From Lysobacteraceae bacterium (GTDB lineage: Bacteria; Pseudomonadota; Gammaproteobacteria; Xanthomonadales; Xanthomonadaceae): a stretch of DNA of 64,000 nucleotides. The stretch spans positions 1 through 64,000 of the forward strand of contig JAEUPQ010000014.1 in the NCBI GenBank assembly GCA_016789405.1, read 5' to 3'. The translations under genes and the position numbers were made by a program. Under the pieces are notes generated by a model that had not been told where the DNA came from, did not search any database, and was given only the letters and a program-made list of their open reading frames with translations. This document shows positions 38,024-47,715 of the stretch, piece after piece. Position 1 is the stretch's first letter. The number at the start of each line of letters is the position of its first letter.

Positions 38024-39322
38024 TTACGACGCAACAAGACTATTCCCGATGGCGACGGGCCCGGCGGAACGTTTCGCCATGTCGTCATTCGATACCGCCT
38101 TCCACCAATCCCCCAGCGCATCGAGGAACGTCTCGCGCCAGGCGTCGACTGCGCCGTCGTGCGCCAGGGAAATGAAGAATGGATGGCCGACCAGCAGCAG
38201 GACGCCGCGCGCGAGGAAGCTCGCCTGCAGCTTGCGCAGCAATGCCGGATCGGCATACAGGTCATCGCGCATCCGGATGTCGAGCAGGGATCCCCCGAAC
38301 ACCGGAACCATCGCCAGCGCCTCGGACAACCCCAGCTGGCGCACGCAGGCATTGAACAGGTCGGCCATGGCAGACCCTGCATTGCCCAGGATCCGATGAC
38401 CATCCGCTTCCTGCATGCGGTCCATCGTCGCCAGCGCGCAATGCACGGACAGGAGCTCCTTCGAGTGCGTTCCGCCGACCTGCGCCTTCAGGGCGGGATC
38501 GCGGAATGCCTCCTTCACCAGGAGCATGCTGATCGGCGCGCCGTTGCCGATCGCCTTGCCGAGCACCAGCATGTCCCACGCATCTTCGCAGTGTCCGGCC
38601 ACGCCGAGCGGCGACACGCGACCGGCCGTCTTGGTTTCATCCAGCACGACCATGATGCCGTGCCTGCGGCACTGGGCGATCGCACCGAGGATCACATCCC
38701 GCTCGACAAATGCGAACTGGAAGGCATCGAGGATGAAACAGGCGATGCGATGTCCGTGGGTGTCGAGCAGCGCACCCAGGTCCTCGGGATCGAGCGAAAT
38801 CCAGTTGAAGACCTCCTCGTCGCCACTCACGCCGCGCAAGCCTTCGGTATTGCGCAAGGGCATCCGGTGGCCGGGCGGCGCGTGCCACGAAGGCGATCGT
38901 GCATGCTGGCTGTCGTGCCAGCCCGTGAAGCCGCAGCGCAGCACGCCCTTGCGTCCCGTCACCAGGCTGGCGATCCGGATAGCGGCCGTGTTGGCTTCGG
39001 ACGAGGTCTTCATGAACGAGGGCGCGACCGGCGACTTGAGGCCGGACACCGCGACCAGCTTCGCGACGTACTCATCATGCGCGTCGGCGAACCCGGGGAA
39101 ATGGATGCCCTTGCCCAATGCGTCCGCGATGCGCGCATTGAAGCGCTCGTCGGCATGGCCGAGCACGACCGGCCCATAGCCGAGCACGCAGTCGAGGAAC
39201 CGGCGTCCTTTCCTGTCGAACACATGGCAGCCTTGCCCGTGGGTGAAGACGATGTCTTCACCGGCGGCATCGATGAACCTGACGACGGTTCGCTTCAACA
39301 GCGGATTTGCGGGATTGCTCAC
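38024..39322 (-). CDS. PLP-dependent class III aminotransferase, glutamate-1-semialdehyde-aminomutase-like
   Basis: 432 aa from GTG 39322. The PLP lysine is Lys256 (LVLGKAIGNGAP), with Asp228 (VVLDETKTAGR) as the ring-N ligand, and the phosphate-binding SSEANTAAIRIA about 107-118 in place of the usual SGTEA. Residues DRKGRRFLDCVLGYGPVVLGH match the class III N-terminal region. It is more divergent than hemL and is placed last in an ABC-exporter operon, so it is unlikely to serve heme synthesis; a biosynthetic step for an exported amine or amino compound is the inference. GGAG lies 6 nt before the GTG. Confidence 0.85.
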   Translation of the reverse strand: MSNPANPLLKRTVVRFIDAAGEDIVFTHGQGCHVFDRKGRRFLDCVLGYGPVVLGHADERFNARIADALGKGIHFPGFADAHDEYVAKLVAVSGLKSPVAPSFMKTSSEANTAAIRIASLVTGRKGVLRCGFTGWHDSQHARSPSWHAPPGHRMPLRNTEGLRGVSGDEEVFNWISLDPEDLGALLDTHGHRIACFILDAFQFAFVERDVILGAIAQCRRHGIMVVLDETKTAGRVSPLGVAGHCEDAWDMLVLGKAIGNGAPISMLLVKEAFRDPALKAQVGGTHSKELLSVHCALATMDRMQEADGHRILGNAGSAMADLFNACVRQLGLSEALAMVPVFGGSLLDIRMRDDLYADPALLRKLQASFLARGVLLLVGHPFFISLAHDGAVDAWRETFLDALGDWWKAVSNDDMAKRSAGPVAIGNSLVAS

Positions 39323-39345
39323 ATGTCGCTCCATGATTCCATGCA

Positions 39346-40131
39346 TCAACTCGATGCCGACGAATACCTGCGAAGACCCATTCGCCATACCCACGCCAAC
39401 AACAGGAAAAGCGCGGCGGCGATCGCGATCGACGACAGCGCCACGCGCCACGGGTCCGCCTCGAACAATGCCGTCGTCGGCCACGAGGCGACGAAGGCGA
39501 ACGGCAGAATCGAGGACAACACGTAGCTCAACCAGCCCTTGTAGATGCGGTGCGGCTGGTTTCCGAATCGCTGCAGGGATCCGAAAATGGCCCTCAGTCC
39601 CTTGTCCGACCCGGTCCAGAATGCCGTGATGACGAACAGGGCCTTCATGAAACTGAAGATCAGCACGCCGCACAGCAGCGCGCAGGCATAGGCCACGAAT
39701 CCGCCGGCGCTGATGTCTCCCGGATACTGGCTGAAGGCCCAGCCCAGGAATCCGCACGCCATGAACACGTTGGTGATCGAACTGGCGGAGAAGTCACGCA
39801 GCAGCAGGAAGTACAGCGACGAGACCGGGCGGACGAGGTAGTAGTCCAGGTCGCCTCGATTGATGAAGATCGGCAACCACCAGATATTGTTGTCGAACAC
39901 CGCCATTTCGATGGCGTCGACGAGGAACACGCTGCCGACGAAGATCATGACCTGGGCGTAGGTCCAGCCACCGAGGATCCCGGTGTAGTTGAACAGGGTC
40001 GTGTAGAAGACGATCTGCGTGGCGTACCAGCCGATGTCCATCAGCGCATGCAGGACGAAATTCGTCCTGAACAGCAGCGCCTTGCTGAAGGAGAACCGGA
40101 CGAAGTGCAGGTAGAGGGAAAGATATCGCAT
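39346..40131 (-). CDS. ABC-2 (DUF990-type) permease, subunit 2
   Basis: 261 aa with about six hydrophobic segments. The N-terminus FVRFSFSKALLFRTNFVLHALMD and the motif NRGDLDYYLVRPVSSLYFLL are characteristic of the DUF990/ABC2_membrane_6 permeases, which occur as heterodimeric pairs with one ATPase. It follows the first permease with a 9-nt gap and precedes the aminotransferase with 23 nt between them. The exported substrate is unknown. Confidence 0.9.
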   Translation of the reverse strand: MRYLSLYLHFVRFSFSKALLFRTNFVLHALMDIGWYATQIVFYTTLFNYTGILGGWTYAQVMIFVGSVFLVDAIEMAVFDNNIWWLPIFINRGDLDYYLVRPVSSLYFLLLRDFSASSITNVFMACGFLGWAFSQYPGDISAGGFVAYACALLCGVLIFSFMKALFVITAFWTGSDKGLRAIFGSLQRFGNQPHRIYKGWLSYVLSSILPFAFVASWPTTALFEADPWRVALSSIAIAAALFLLLAWVWRMGLRRYSSASS

Positions 40132-40140
40132 GGTGTCCGC

Positions 40141-40947
40141 CTAGATCCCGACGCCGGAATAGCGCGACTTTCCCGCGAACCACGCGAGCTGGCAGGCCAG
40201 GTAGAGCGCCAGGCACCAGCCGGAGGCCAGCGCGATGTCCACCATCCACTGCGAGAGGCCGCTGTGGCCCATCAGCGTGGTGACCGGCGTGCCATAGATG
40301 TGCCGGAACGGCAGGACCTCGATCACCGCCCGCACGCGCTCCGGGAACATCGCGATCGGCAGCAGGTAGCCGCCGAGCAGCGTCGCGACGAACAGCTTGA
40401 TCGACAGCAGGCCCGAGACGCTCCCCAGCCAGAACGCGCACAGCTGGACGAGCATGTCGATCAGGAAGAACAGGATGTTGGCGAGCGCCAGGCTGACCAG
40501 GCACATCAGGATGGAGCCGGCGGTGATGTCGACGCTCGGCGGCATGCGCAACACCGTCGCCAGGGCGATCCCGAAGAGTACGAACTGGATGAAGGCCGGC
40601 GCCATCCTGCCCAGGTATTGCGCGTACTTGAAGCCGAGGTAGCGCACCGGCATCAGGATGTACTTGTTCATCCTGCCCTGGTAGATGTCGTCGGCCGTAT
40701 CGTTCGCCGCGCGGTCGCCCTGCGTGACCTTCGCGAACAGGACGACGAGGAAGTAGTACAGATAGATGTTGGAAGCATCGAAACCGACGATCTTCACCGC
40801 TTTCGATTCCGCGAAGATCGCGGTCCACAGGATCCAGACGACCGCGACCTCGACCACGAAGCCGAGCAGGGAGCTCACCCAGAAATCGACGCGATAGTTC
40901 ATCCGCGCACGCGCTTCGATGGCCGCAGCCGCACCGAACATGCTCAT
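40141..40947 (-). CDS. ABC-2 (DUF990-type) permease, subunit 1
   Basis: 268 aa, about six hydrophobic segments. EARARMNYRVDFWVSSLLGFVVEV at the N-terminus and DDIYQGRMNKYILMPVRYLGFKYAQYLGR match the paired DUF990 permease. It is the partner of 39346-40131. The ATPase gene ends 24 nt upstream, so the complex ATPase-permease-permease is encoded contiguously. Confidence 0.9.
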   Translation of the reverse strand: MSMFGAAAAIEARARMNYRVDFWVSSLLGFVVEVAVVWILWTAIFAESKAVKIVGFDASNIYLYYFLVVLFAKVTQGDRAANDTADDIYQGRMNKYILMPVRYLGFKYAQYLGRMAPAFIQFVLFGIALATVLRMPPSVDITAGSILMCLVSLALANILFFLIDMLVQLCAFWLGSVSGLLSIKLFVATLLGGYLLPIAMFPERVRAVIEVLPFRHIYGTPVTTLMGHSGLSQWMVDIALASGWCLALYLACQLAWFAGKSRYSGVGI

Positions 40948-40971
40948 GGCGAGATTCTCATGACGACACGC

Positions 40972-41982
40972 TCATGACCGGGCGACCTGGTCGTTGCGCT
41001 GGCCGAGCACGGATTCGTAGACCACGGAATCCTCGGGCTCGGAAATGGACAGGTCGACGACGACCAGGTGCCTGAAGATGTAGTGGACGCAATCGGCGAC
41101 GCGATCCTTGTCGACCTCGATCAGCAGTTCGTCCCGCGTGAAACGCTCGACGAAGCCGAACGCGGTGAGATCCGTCGGACCGACGCTGCCGTCGCCTCCA
41201 TCCAGGCGTGCCTTGATCAGCCGCTTCGGAGAATGTGCGTGCAGCAGGGCTTCGACAGTTCCCAGGTCCGTCAGCTTCCCCGCGCGGATGGCGAGCACGC
41301 GGTCGCACAGCTTCTTGATGTCCTCGAAATAGTGGCTGGTCAGGATGACGGCCGGCTTGTTCGTCGCGACGTATTCCAGCAGGAACTGGCGAATGGACTG
41401 CTGCGCGGACACATCGAGCCCGATCGTCGGCTCATCGAGGAACAGCACCTTCGGCCGGTGGAGCAGCGCTGCGATCAGTTCCATCTTCATGCGCTCCCCC
41501 AGGCTCAGCATCCGGATCGGCACGTCCAGAAGGTGGCCGACGGACAGGCGTGCGCCCAGGTCGTTCAGCGTGGACGCGCACTCCGCGTCCGGAATGCGGT
41601 AGATCTCCTTCAACAGGACGAAGCAGTCGGAAGCGGGAAGGTCCCACCACAGCTGCGCCTTCTGCCCCATGATCAGCGCGATCTGGCGGCGCATGCGGTC
41701 GTCGCGCTGCCAGGGATCGTAGCCGAGCACGCGCACGTTGCCTGCCGTTGGGCGGATGATGCCTGCGAGGATCTTGAGCAAGGTCGTCTTGCCTGCGCCA
41801 TTCGCACCCAGCAGGCCGACGACTTCGCCCTCCCGCACCGTCATGTCGACGCCATCGAGCGCGTGCACCTCGCGCACGCGCCTTCGATAGAGGCTCCTGA
41901 TCGATGCGGCGAAACCGGGCTCCTTCACCTCCGTCCTGAAGGTCTTGGAGACGCCGGAAACCTCGATGAGCGCATCGCTCAT
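40972..41982 (-). CDS. ABC transporter ATP-binding protein (DUF990-permease partner)
   Basis: 336 aa. Walker A GANGAGKTT, signature LSLGERMKME, Walker B VLFLDEPTIGLD and switch histidine LTSHY are intact. The N-terminal extension before the fold (SLYRRRVREVHALDG) and a C-terminal domain of about 100 aa are typical of ATPases with DUF990 permeases. Start overlaps the stop of the duplicated-domain gene by 4 nt (ATGA). Confidence 0.92.
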   Translation of the reverse strand: MSDALIEVSGVSKTFRTEVKEPGFAASIRSLYRRRVREVHALDGVDMTVREGEVVGLLGANGAGKTTLLKILAGIIRPTAGNVRVLGYDPWQRDDRMRRQIALIMGQKAQLWWDLPASDCFVLLKEIYRIPDAECASTLNDLGARLSVGHLLDVPIRMLSLGERMKMELIAALLHRPKVLFLDEPTIGLDVSAQQSIRQFLLEYVATNKPAVILTSHYFEDIKKLCDRVLAIRAGKLTDLGTVEALLHAHSPKRLIKARLDGGDGSVGPTDLTAFGFVERFTRDELLIEVDKDRVADCVHYIFRHLVVVDLSISEPEDSVVYESVLGQRNDQVARS

Positions 41983-42689
41983 TGACGCTCCTCGACGAGG
42001 AGCGAAACGCTGCGATGGGGATTGGAAATCCACTTTTTCCTGTACAGGAGCTGTTCCCTGCTTTCGTGTCGCACGGCGGTCGATACCGCGAGGTAGCAGG
42101 TCTGGATCACCTGCATTTCGCCCATCACATGATACTCGAACGCCCAGCGCCGGGAGTACTGCATGCTCACGACGCCGGTGAGCGAGTCGGTATCCTTGAA
42201 CTGGATCTGCAGCATGGGCACGCCGTTCTCTTCGAACACGTTGAATTCCCAATGCCGGAAGCGGATTTCGGAGACGATCTTCCTGATGTCGTCGAGCGAT
42301 GCGATGACCCACGCCTTCATCGGATCGACGATGCGGTTCTCCGCCTTGATGTATTTGTCCGTGCTCGCGTGCGGCTGGAAGATCCTCGCGCCGCGATAAC
42401 TGAACTCGCTGTTGAGCGCGTGCTTCTCGATCGTCGACACGGCCAGGAAGATCAGCTGGATGATCTGCTGGAACGACATGTCATCGTCGACATACCAGGT
42501 CGTGAAGGGCGTGATTTCCGCCCCGAGCGCGCCGGTGTCGTCGTCCGGCGTGATCTTCAGCAGGATCACGTCGTCGTTGCCGGCGACCACGTTGAACATC
42601 CAATCCCTGTACTGCACATCGCGGACGATGTCCCTGATCCTGTCGATCGCCAAAAGGCCGACCGAATGCTGTTCCAGAACTTCCTGCAT
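41979..42689 (-). CDS. Novel protein of two tandem homologous domains, first gene of ABC operon
   Basis: 236 aa, no family recognised. Residues about 15-110 and 132-227 are copies of the same domain: IRDIVRDVQYRDWMFNV against IRKIVSEIRFRHWEFNV, and LAVSTIEKH against LAVSTAVRH. Each half has an alpha/beta pattern with an N-terminal helix, a WxFNV strand, further strands, and a QxIQ...LAVST helix. No signal peptide, so it is cytoplasmic. A strong GGAGGAG ribosome-binding site precedes ATG 42689. It is the first gene of an operon with an exporter and a PLP enzyme and is translationally coupled to the ATPase; a substrate-binding or assembly role is possible. Confidence 0.75.
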   Translation of the reverse strand: MQEVLEQHSVGLLAIDRIRDIVRDVQYRDWMFNVVAGNDDVILLKITPDDDTGALGAEITPFTTWYVDDDMSFQQIIQLIFLAVSTIEKHALNSEFSYRGARIFQPHASTDKYIKAENRIVDPMKAWVIASLDDIRKIVSEIRFRHWEFNVFEENGVPMLQIQFKDTDSLTGVVSMQYSRRWAFEYHVMGEMQVIQTCYLAVSTAVRHESREQLLYRKKWISNPHRSVSLLVEERQ

Positions 42690-43722
42690 GCAACTCCTCC
42701 TGCTTATTTTCAATATTTCCCGGCGATGGATCTTCTGTCATGAAGCGTCGGCACAATGCCCGCGAGAGGCCGCCGTGCAACCGGTGCCATCAGGCGCCCG
42801 GCCTCCCGGATGCCTGGCTCGGCGCGCCACGCGCCCGCTGACCGCGCGCAACGCGCTTGTCACCGGGCCTGGAAAACTGCCGTAGAGAGGGCCGTCATCC
42901 ATGGCCGCCGACGAATGCGATGCGCAACCGCCAGCGAGCAATCGAGTCGTGAAGGCGCGGAAAGTTCCGGTGGGCAACGCACCACGTGGCGAAACGCATC
43001 GAAGTATCGCCACGCAGCGACGATCCGCCGGCGCAGGTTGCACCGAGGTCCGTACGTGCAGGTATGCATGCCTCGCGAAACGAATGCGCAATCAGTGCAG
43101 CATCCATGCGCATGGCGTGGCCGCCATCTCTTCGTCTTCCAATGATCCTGTTTGCGTTGGCCTTGCTCCCGAATGTGGCGGTCCAGCGTTCAACATGCGT
43201 CAGCGGAATCGCGGGCATTTCCGGATCAAGCAGACCATCCCTGTCGTGCCGCAAGCTCGCACGTCACGCCAAATACGCAAGCGTATTGATGCGCTGCACG
43301 GCCGGATCCCGTCAGGGCCGCGTTCTGGAATCGGGTCTGCTGGCCGCAATTTCCCTTGCTTCGACAAGTCCGATGTCTTCGTGCTTCCTGATGTGCTTCC
43401 CTGACGCTACCGATGTACGCAAGTGCGGATTCGGAGAGGTCGTGCACTCCGAGCCGCCTGGTGATCTGCTTGTTTGACAGGCACTCTGCCCCAGCGCCTG
43501 CCCAGCCTCATCGATCGAGGCCCCATCGATCGAGCGTACACCAGGCAATCATCCATGGCAAAAGCGGGGCTGCAGGCAGGCCATCGAACGAATGGCATTG
43601 TGGCCGCCTGCAACAGGCTGTTGCAGCGCAGCAAGAATTGCCGGCCCTTCAGGCCCTGCAATGCGCACGTGCGCGGCGTTGCGTGAGGCGCGGGAGGACA
43701 CGACGACGCGAACCGCGAGTCC
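42690..43722. other. 1-kb region without a convincing gene
   Basis: Between tamB (ending at 43723) and the ABC operon start. Several short open frames on both strands lack ribosome-binding sites, motifs or consistent codon bias. It must contain the promoter of the ABC operon. A perfect 19-bp dyad is at 43608-43626, and ATCGATCGAG is directly repeated near 43510-43535. An unrecognised small RNA or decayed gene cannot be excluded. Confidence 0.5.
43608..43626. promoter_or_regulatory. Perfect 19-bp palindrome (operator candidate)
   Basis: CTGCAACAG-G-CTGTTGCAG: 9-bp arms around one base, so it is too tight for an RNA hairpin and more like a dimeric regulator's operator. It lies 97 nt beyond the tamB stop, about 920 nt upstream of the ABC operon start. 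Its target promoter is unclear. Confidence 0.45.
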
Positions 43723-46700
43723 TCACTTCTCCTTGCGCCAGTTGACCGAGCCGCGATTCTCGACGGTGCTGGATTCGATCTCGATGTCGAAGCCCTTGCG
43801 CAGCAGGTACTTGAGGGTGACCACCTGGCCGGTGCCGAGCAGCGACACGCCATAGCTCACGTACAGGCGCGGCGAAAGATATTTGCCGATGCCGACCACG
43901 GTACCGCCGAGGGCGCGCGATTCGCTGAGACCCGCATCGTCCAGGCCGATCTTCGTGCCCAGCTGCGAGGCCAGCAGGTTGCCGGCCGACAGTGCCGCCG
44001 CTGCGCCGCTGAGCTGGCGATTCTCGTCGGAGGTGATGCTCGCCAGCGGACGACCCAGTGCGAGATAGGACAGCGCCTCGGACTCGCTGGTCGCGGGATC
44101 GCTCCACACGCTGGCTTCCGGCGCGGATGCGCGGCCGCGCACGTCGATGCCGGCGGTGACGCTGCCGACCTGGCGCTGCGCGCGGATGTCGAGCACCGGA
44201 TCGCCGAAGGCGTTGTTCGACCACAGCAGCCGGCCGCGTTCGATCTGCAGTTTCTGGCCGTAAGCGGTGTAGCGCCCCTGGATGTCGAGCGACCCGGTCG
44301 CGACCGTTTCGCGACCCGGGCGCGCGCGCATGCGCACGCTGCCACCGAGCGAGCCATCCAGGCCGAAGCCCTGCAGCCGCACGTCGTCGCCCATCACCAG
44401 CGCGAGGTCGAGGTCGAGCGGCGATGCGCGCTCGCGTTCCGGATTGGCCGGATCGAGGACGACCACGTCTTCCGACGCGGACACGCCGGCATCGAGGCGT
44501 TCGAGGTCGAGCTTGGCGCTGGGAATCCGCACCGTGCCGGACACCGCGATCGGCTGTCCCGCGGCGTAGCGCACGGTCACGTCCGGATCGACCACCGCGC
44601 GGAGTTCGCGCGTATCCGACACCAGCACGTTCTCGCCGCGCACGGCCAGCCGCAGCGGCGTGTCGTCGCTCATCCAGCCGAGCGTGCCGTCGACGCGCAC
44701 CACGCCCTCGCCGCTGCGCACGCTGCCGACGATGCGTGCGCTGCCATCGGGCTGCGCATCCATGCGCACGTCGCCATCGCGCAGGCTGATCGCCAGCGAT
44801 GGCAGTTCGGCGGTGAAGGCCGCGAGTTGCGCCTGACCGCCCAGTGTCGGCTGCGCGCGCGTGCCGCCCAGCGCGATGCGTCCGGACAGACGTCCCCGCG
44901 GCTCGACGATGTCCGGCGAGAACAGTTCGAGCCAGGTCAGGTTGCGGATGTCGGCGTCGATCTCGCCACGCAGCGGTGCGTAGGCATCCCAGCCGGTGGC
45001 GATGCTGGCCGAGACACGGCCGTCGTCGCGCAGCGCGCTGGCCAGTTCAGCTTCCAGGCCGCGAGAATCGAAGCGCGCGTCGATGCGCAGGTTCGCGTAC
45101 GCCAACACGTCGCGCCTGCTGCGTGCATCGAGCGCCAGGCCGCCTTCGGCCGAGCGCAGCTGTGCGTTGCCGGCCCAGCTGCCGCCGACCGGGCGCACCC
45201 GCGCATCCAGATCGACGGTGCCGCGCAGTCGCCACTGGTCGCGACGCTTGCGCTGCGCGTCCTCGCCGGCAGCGAGATAGGGCGACAGCAGCGTGAGCGG
45301 CAGGGCTTCGCCCTTCACGTCGACGCGCGTCGGCCAGTCGACATCGGCGCACAGCGAACCGGCACCGTCGTCGGTCGCGAAGCAGCTCGATGCGATGCGC
45401 ATGCGCAGGCCCGCGCCGGCATTCGGTATGACGCTGAACGCAGCCGGCGCGCGCAAGGCCCAGGCGGCGCCCGTCGTCGGTGCCACGCGCAGGCTCGACA
45501 GCGTGCCCTGCCATTGCGCGCCGCGTTTCGCGACATCGCCGCGCAAGGCCAGCGTGCCCACGTCGGACTGCGCATCGCCTTCGAGCTGCAGCGCCTCGAC
45601 CGCACCGCGCGCCGCCACGCGCAGGCGCGAGAACGACACGCCCGCATCGACGCCCTCGCCTTCGACATCCAGCGCGCCAGGCCGGCCGGCACGCCACGGC
45701 AGGCGGCCACGGGCACTCATCCGCGTCGCGCGCCAGTCGTCCCAGCGCAGGTCGCGACCATCCAGGTCGACATCGACATCCGGCGCCGTGCGTGGCCCGC
45801 GCAATGCGATGCGGCCGCGCAGCACGCCCTGCCCGTCGGGCACGAGATCGGCCAGCTGCAGCGGCGCAAGCTCGGCGTCGACCACGATGTCGGCCGCGAC
45901 CTTGCCCCTGGCATCGATCCGGCTGTCGCCGAGTCGCAGTGCGATGTCGCCTTCGATGTCGGTGCGACCGCCGTCCTGCGCAGGGAGATGCGCGATCACG
46001 TTCGCGCGACCGCCGAGCGCGCGGCCGCGCAGGCGTCCGCCCAGGTCGTTCGCTTCGATGCGGGCGTCGAGCCCGCCATCGCGACGCGTGTCGCCGGCCA
46101 GGCGCAGGCGCCCCTGCACCGCGCCGCGCCAGTCGGGAAGGAAATAGCCGGGGTCGAATCCGGCGAGGGCCGCGTCCAGGCGCCAGCGCAGCGAGGGCGA
46201 CCAGGCGATGTCGCCGCTTGCATCGAGGCGGCCGCCGGGCATCGCCGCACGCAGGGTTTCGATCTTGGCGGCCTGGCCGTCGCCGCGCGCCTTCAATGCG
46301 ACCTGCGCGCGATCGCGTCCGCGCTGCAGCATCGCGGTGCCATCGGCAGCCCATGCGCGCAGGTGGCCCGACAGCAGGAAATCGCCATCGCCGACCACGG
46401 CCACCGCATCGGCGGCGTCGCCCTGCCAGCGCAGGCCGCGCGCACGCACGCGACCATCGAATGTCGGATCGGACGGCGTGTTGAAATCCGCGCGGCCGGT
46501 GGCCGACAGCGTGCCGCCGAGCAGCGACACCGACAGCGGCGAAAGCACCAGCACCTGCTCTTCCAGCGCCACCTTCGACGGCAGCAGCGTCACGTCCAGT
46601 GCGCTCTGCGCGACGCGGCCCTGCAGCGTCGCGCGTCCGCCGACGCCATCCGCGCGCAGGTCGAAGGCATAGGGCACGTCTTCCACGTCTTCGCCAAGCA

Positions 46701-47700
46701 GCGCGGCGAGCGTGAGCGCATCGCTCTTCGCCTCGAAGCGCCAGCGCGGCTCACGCTCGCCCTTCAGCTGCAGGTGCGCCTTCAGCGGTGCCGGTGCATT
46801 GCCCGACACCGACACATCCAGCTCGCGCAGGTCGCCGCGCGCGACCACGCCGACGCGCGCGGGCGTGCGCCCCGCCGGTGCCGGCAAGGTGGCGCGGACG
46901 ATCATGTCGACGCGATGTCGATCGCGCGGCGCGTACTCGCCATGCACGCCGAACTCGCCGCGATCGGTCTTCGCCACCAGCCGCTCCATGCGCAGGAAGC
47001 CGCGATCGATTTCGAGGCAGCCGCGCAGGCTGACGATCGACACGACATGCTCGGGCCCGGCCGCAGGCGAAGCAGCCGCGACCGCATGCGGCAGCGCGCG
47101 CACCACGCGCAGCCGGTCGACCACCATCTCGTGCGCTTCCACGGCCAGCGGCGTTTCGATCAGCGGCAGCGACTCCGGCCAGCGCGGCAACTCGAACGGA
47201 CTGTCGTCGTGCGGCAGCGTCAGCGTCGCATCGGCGATCGACAGGACTTCCAGCTGCAGCCGCCTGCCGAGCAGCGGGCGCAGCGTGGGATCGAGCGTGA
47301 CCCGCTTCGCGGCGAACACGGTCAGCAGGGCCTCGTCGCCGCACGCAGGCCACGCCACCGGCTTGCCGTCCTTGTCGGGACAACCGCGATGCACGTATCG
47401 CACGTCATGGAGGATCATCGGGCCCGACGCCGGGCCTTCCGCGCGCGACCAGGTCAGCTCGCTGCCCGCCGGCAGGCGCGCCACGATCTGCCGCAGCAGC
47501 ACATCGCGACCACCGATGGTGTTGAGCAGCCAGTAGCCGAGCACGATCACCGCGATGCCGACCGCCACCACGGCCAGCGCGCTGCGCGTCGCCAGCCAGC
47601 GCATCCGCGCCAGCCTGCGCGTGCGCAGCTCGGCGATGCGCGCTTCGCGGGCGTCGTCGGGCTTCGGCAATGGCGCGTCGTCGCTCATCGAGTCGCTCAT
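43723..47700 (-). CDS. tamB: TamB, translocation and assembly module subunit
   Basis: 1325 aa, inner-membrane anchored (one TM, about residues 36-58, LAVVAVGIAVIVLGYWLL) and spanning the periplasm as a beta-taco. The C-terminal DUF490/TamB domain, about 950-1325, includes QRQVGSVTAGIDVRG and ALSYLALGRPL, and ends with SVNWRKEK. TamB works with TamA in outer-membrane protein insertion and in anterograde phospholipid transport. It is coupled to tamA, with a 15-nt gap. Confidence 0.95.
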   Translation of the reverse strand: MSDSMSDDAPLPKPDDAREARIAELRTRRLARMRWLATRSALAVVAVGIAVIVLGYWLLNTIGGRDVLLRQIVARLPAGSELTWSRAEGPASGPMILHDVRYVHRGCPDKDGKPVAWPACGDEALLTVFAAKRVTLDPTLRPLLGRRLQLEVLSIADATLTLPHDDSPFELPRWPESLPLIETPLAVEAHEMVVDRLRVVRALPHAVAAASPAAGPEHVVSIVSLRGCLEIDRGFLRMERLVAKTDRGEFGVHGEYAPRDRHRVDMIVRATLPAPAGRTPARVGVVARGDLRELDVSVSGNAPAPLKAHLQLKGEREPRWRFEAKSDALTLAALLGEDVEDVPYAFDLRADGVGGRATLQGRVAQSALDVTLLPSKVALEEQVLVLSPLSVSLLGGTLSATGRADFNTPSDPTFDGRVRARGLRWQGDAADAVAVVGDGDFLLSGHLRAWAADGTAMLQRGRDRAQVALKARGDGQAAKIETLRAAMPGGRLDASGDIAWSPSLRWRLDAALAGFDPGYFLPDWRGAVQGRLRLAGDTRRDGGLDARIEANDLGGRLRGRALGGRANVIAHLPAQDGGRTDIEGDIALRLGDSRIDARGKVAADIVVDAELAPLQLADLVPDGQGVLRGRIALRGPRTAPDVDVDLDGRDLRWDDWRATRMSARGRLPWRAGRPGALDVEGEGVDAGVSFSRLRVAARGAVEALQLEGDAQSDVGTLALRGDVAKRGAQWQGTLSSLRVAPTTGAAWALRAPAAFSVIPNAGAGLRMRIASSCFATDDGAGSLCADVDWPTRVDVKGEALPLTLLSPYLAAGEDAQRKRRDQWRLRGTVDLDARVRPVGGSWAGNAQLRSAEGGLALDARSRRDVLAYANLRIDARFDSRGLEAELASALRDDGRVSASIATGWDAYAPLRGEIDADIRNLTWLELFSPDIVEPRGRLSGRIALGGTRAQPTLGGQAQLAAFTAELPSLAISLRDGDVRMDAQPDGSARIVGSVRSGEGVVRVDGTLGWMSDDTPLRLAVRGENVLVSDTRELRAVVDPDVTVRYAAGQPIAVSGTVRIPSAKLDLERLDAGVSASEDVVVLDPANPERERASPLDLDLALVMGDDVRLQGFGLDGSLGGSVRMRARPGRETVATGSLDIQGRYTAYGQKLQIERGRLLWSNNAFGDPVLDIRAQRQVGSVTAGIDVRGRASAPEASVWSDPATSESEALSYLALGRPLASITSDENRQLSGAAAALSAGNLLASQLGTKIGLDDAGLSESRALGGTVVGIGKYLSPRLYVSYGVSLLGTGQVVTLKYLLRKGFDIEIESSTVENRGSVNWRKEK

Positions 47701-47715
47701 CGATCGCTCATGGAA

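Noticed and set aside
38024..39322. hemL (glutamate-1-semialdehyde aminomutase of heme synthesis)
   Set aside because: Divergent motif (SSEANTAA in place of SGTEA) and placement in an exporter operon; a dedicated symbol is not justified.
42756..43477. Several open frames of 100-170 codons in the tamB-ABC gap
   Set aside because: Overlap on both strands, no ribosome-binding sites or recognisable composition; treated as noncoding.
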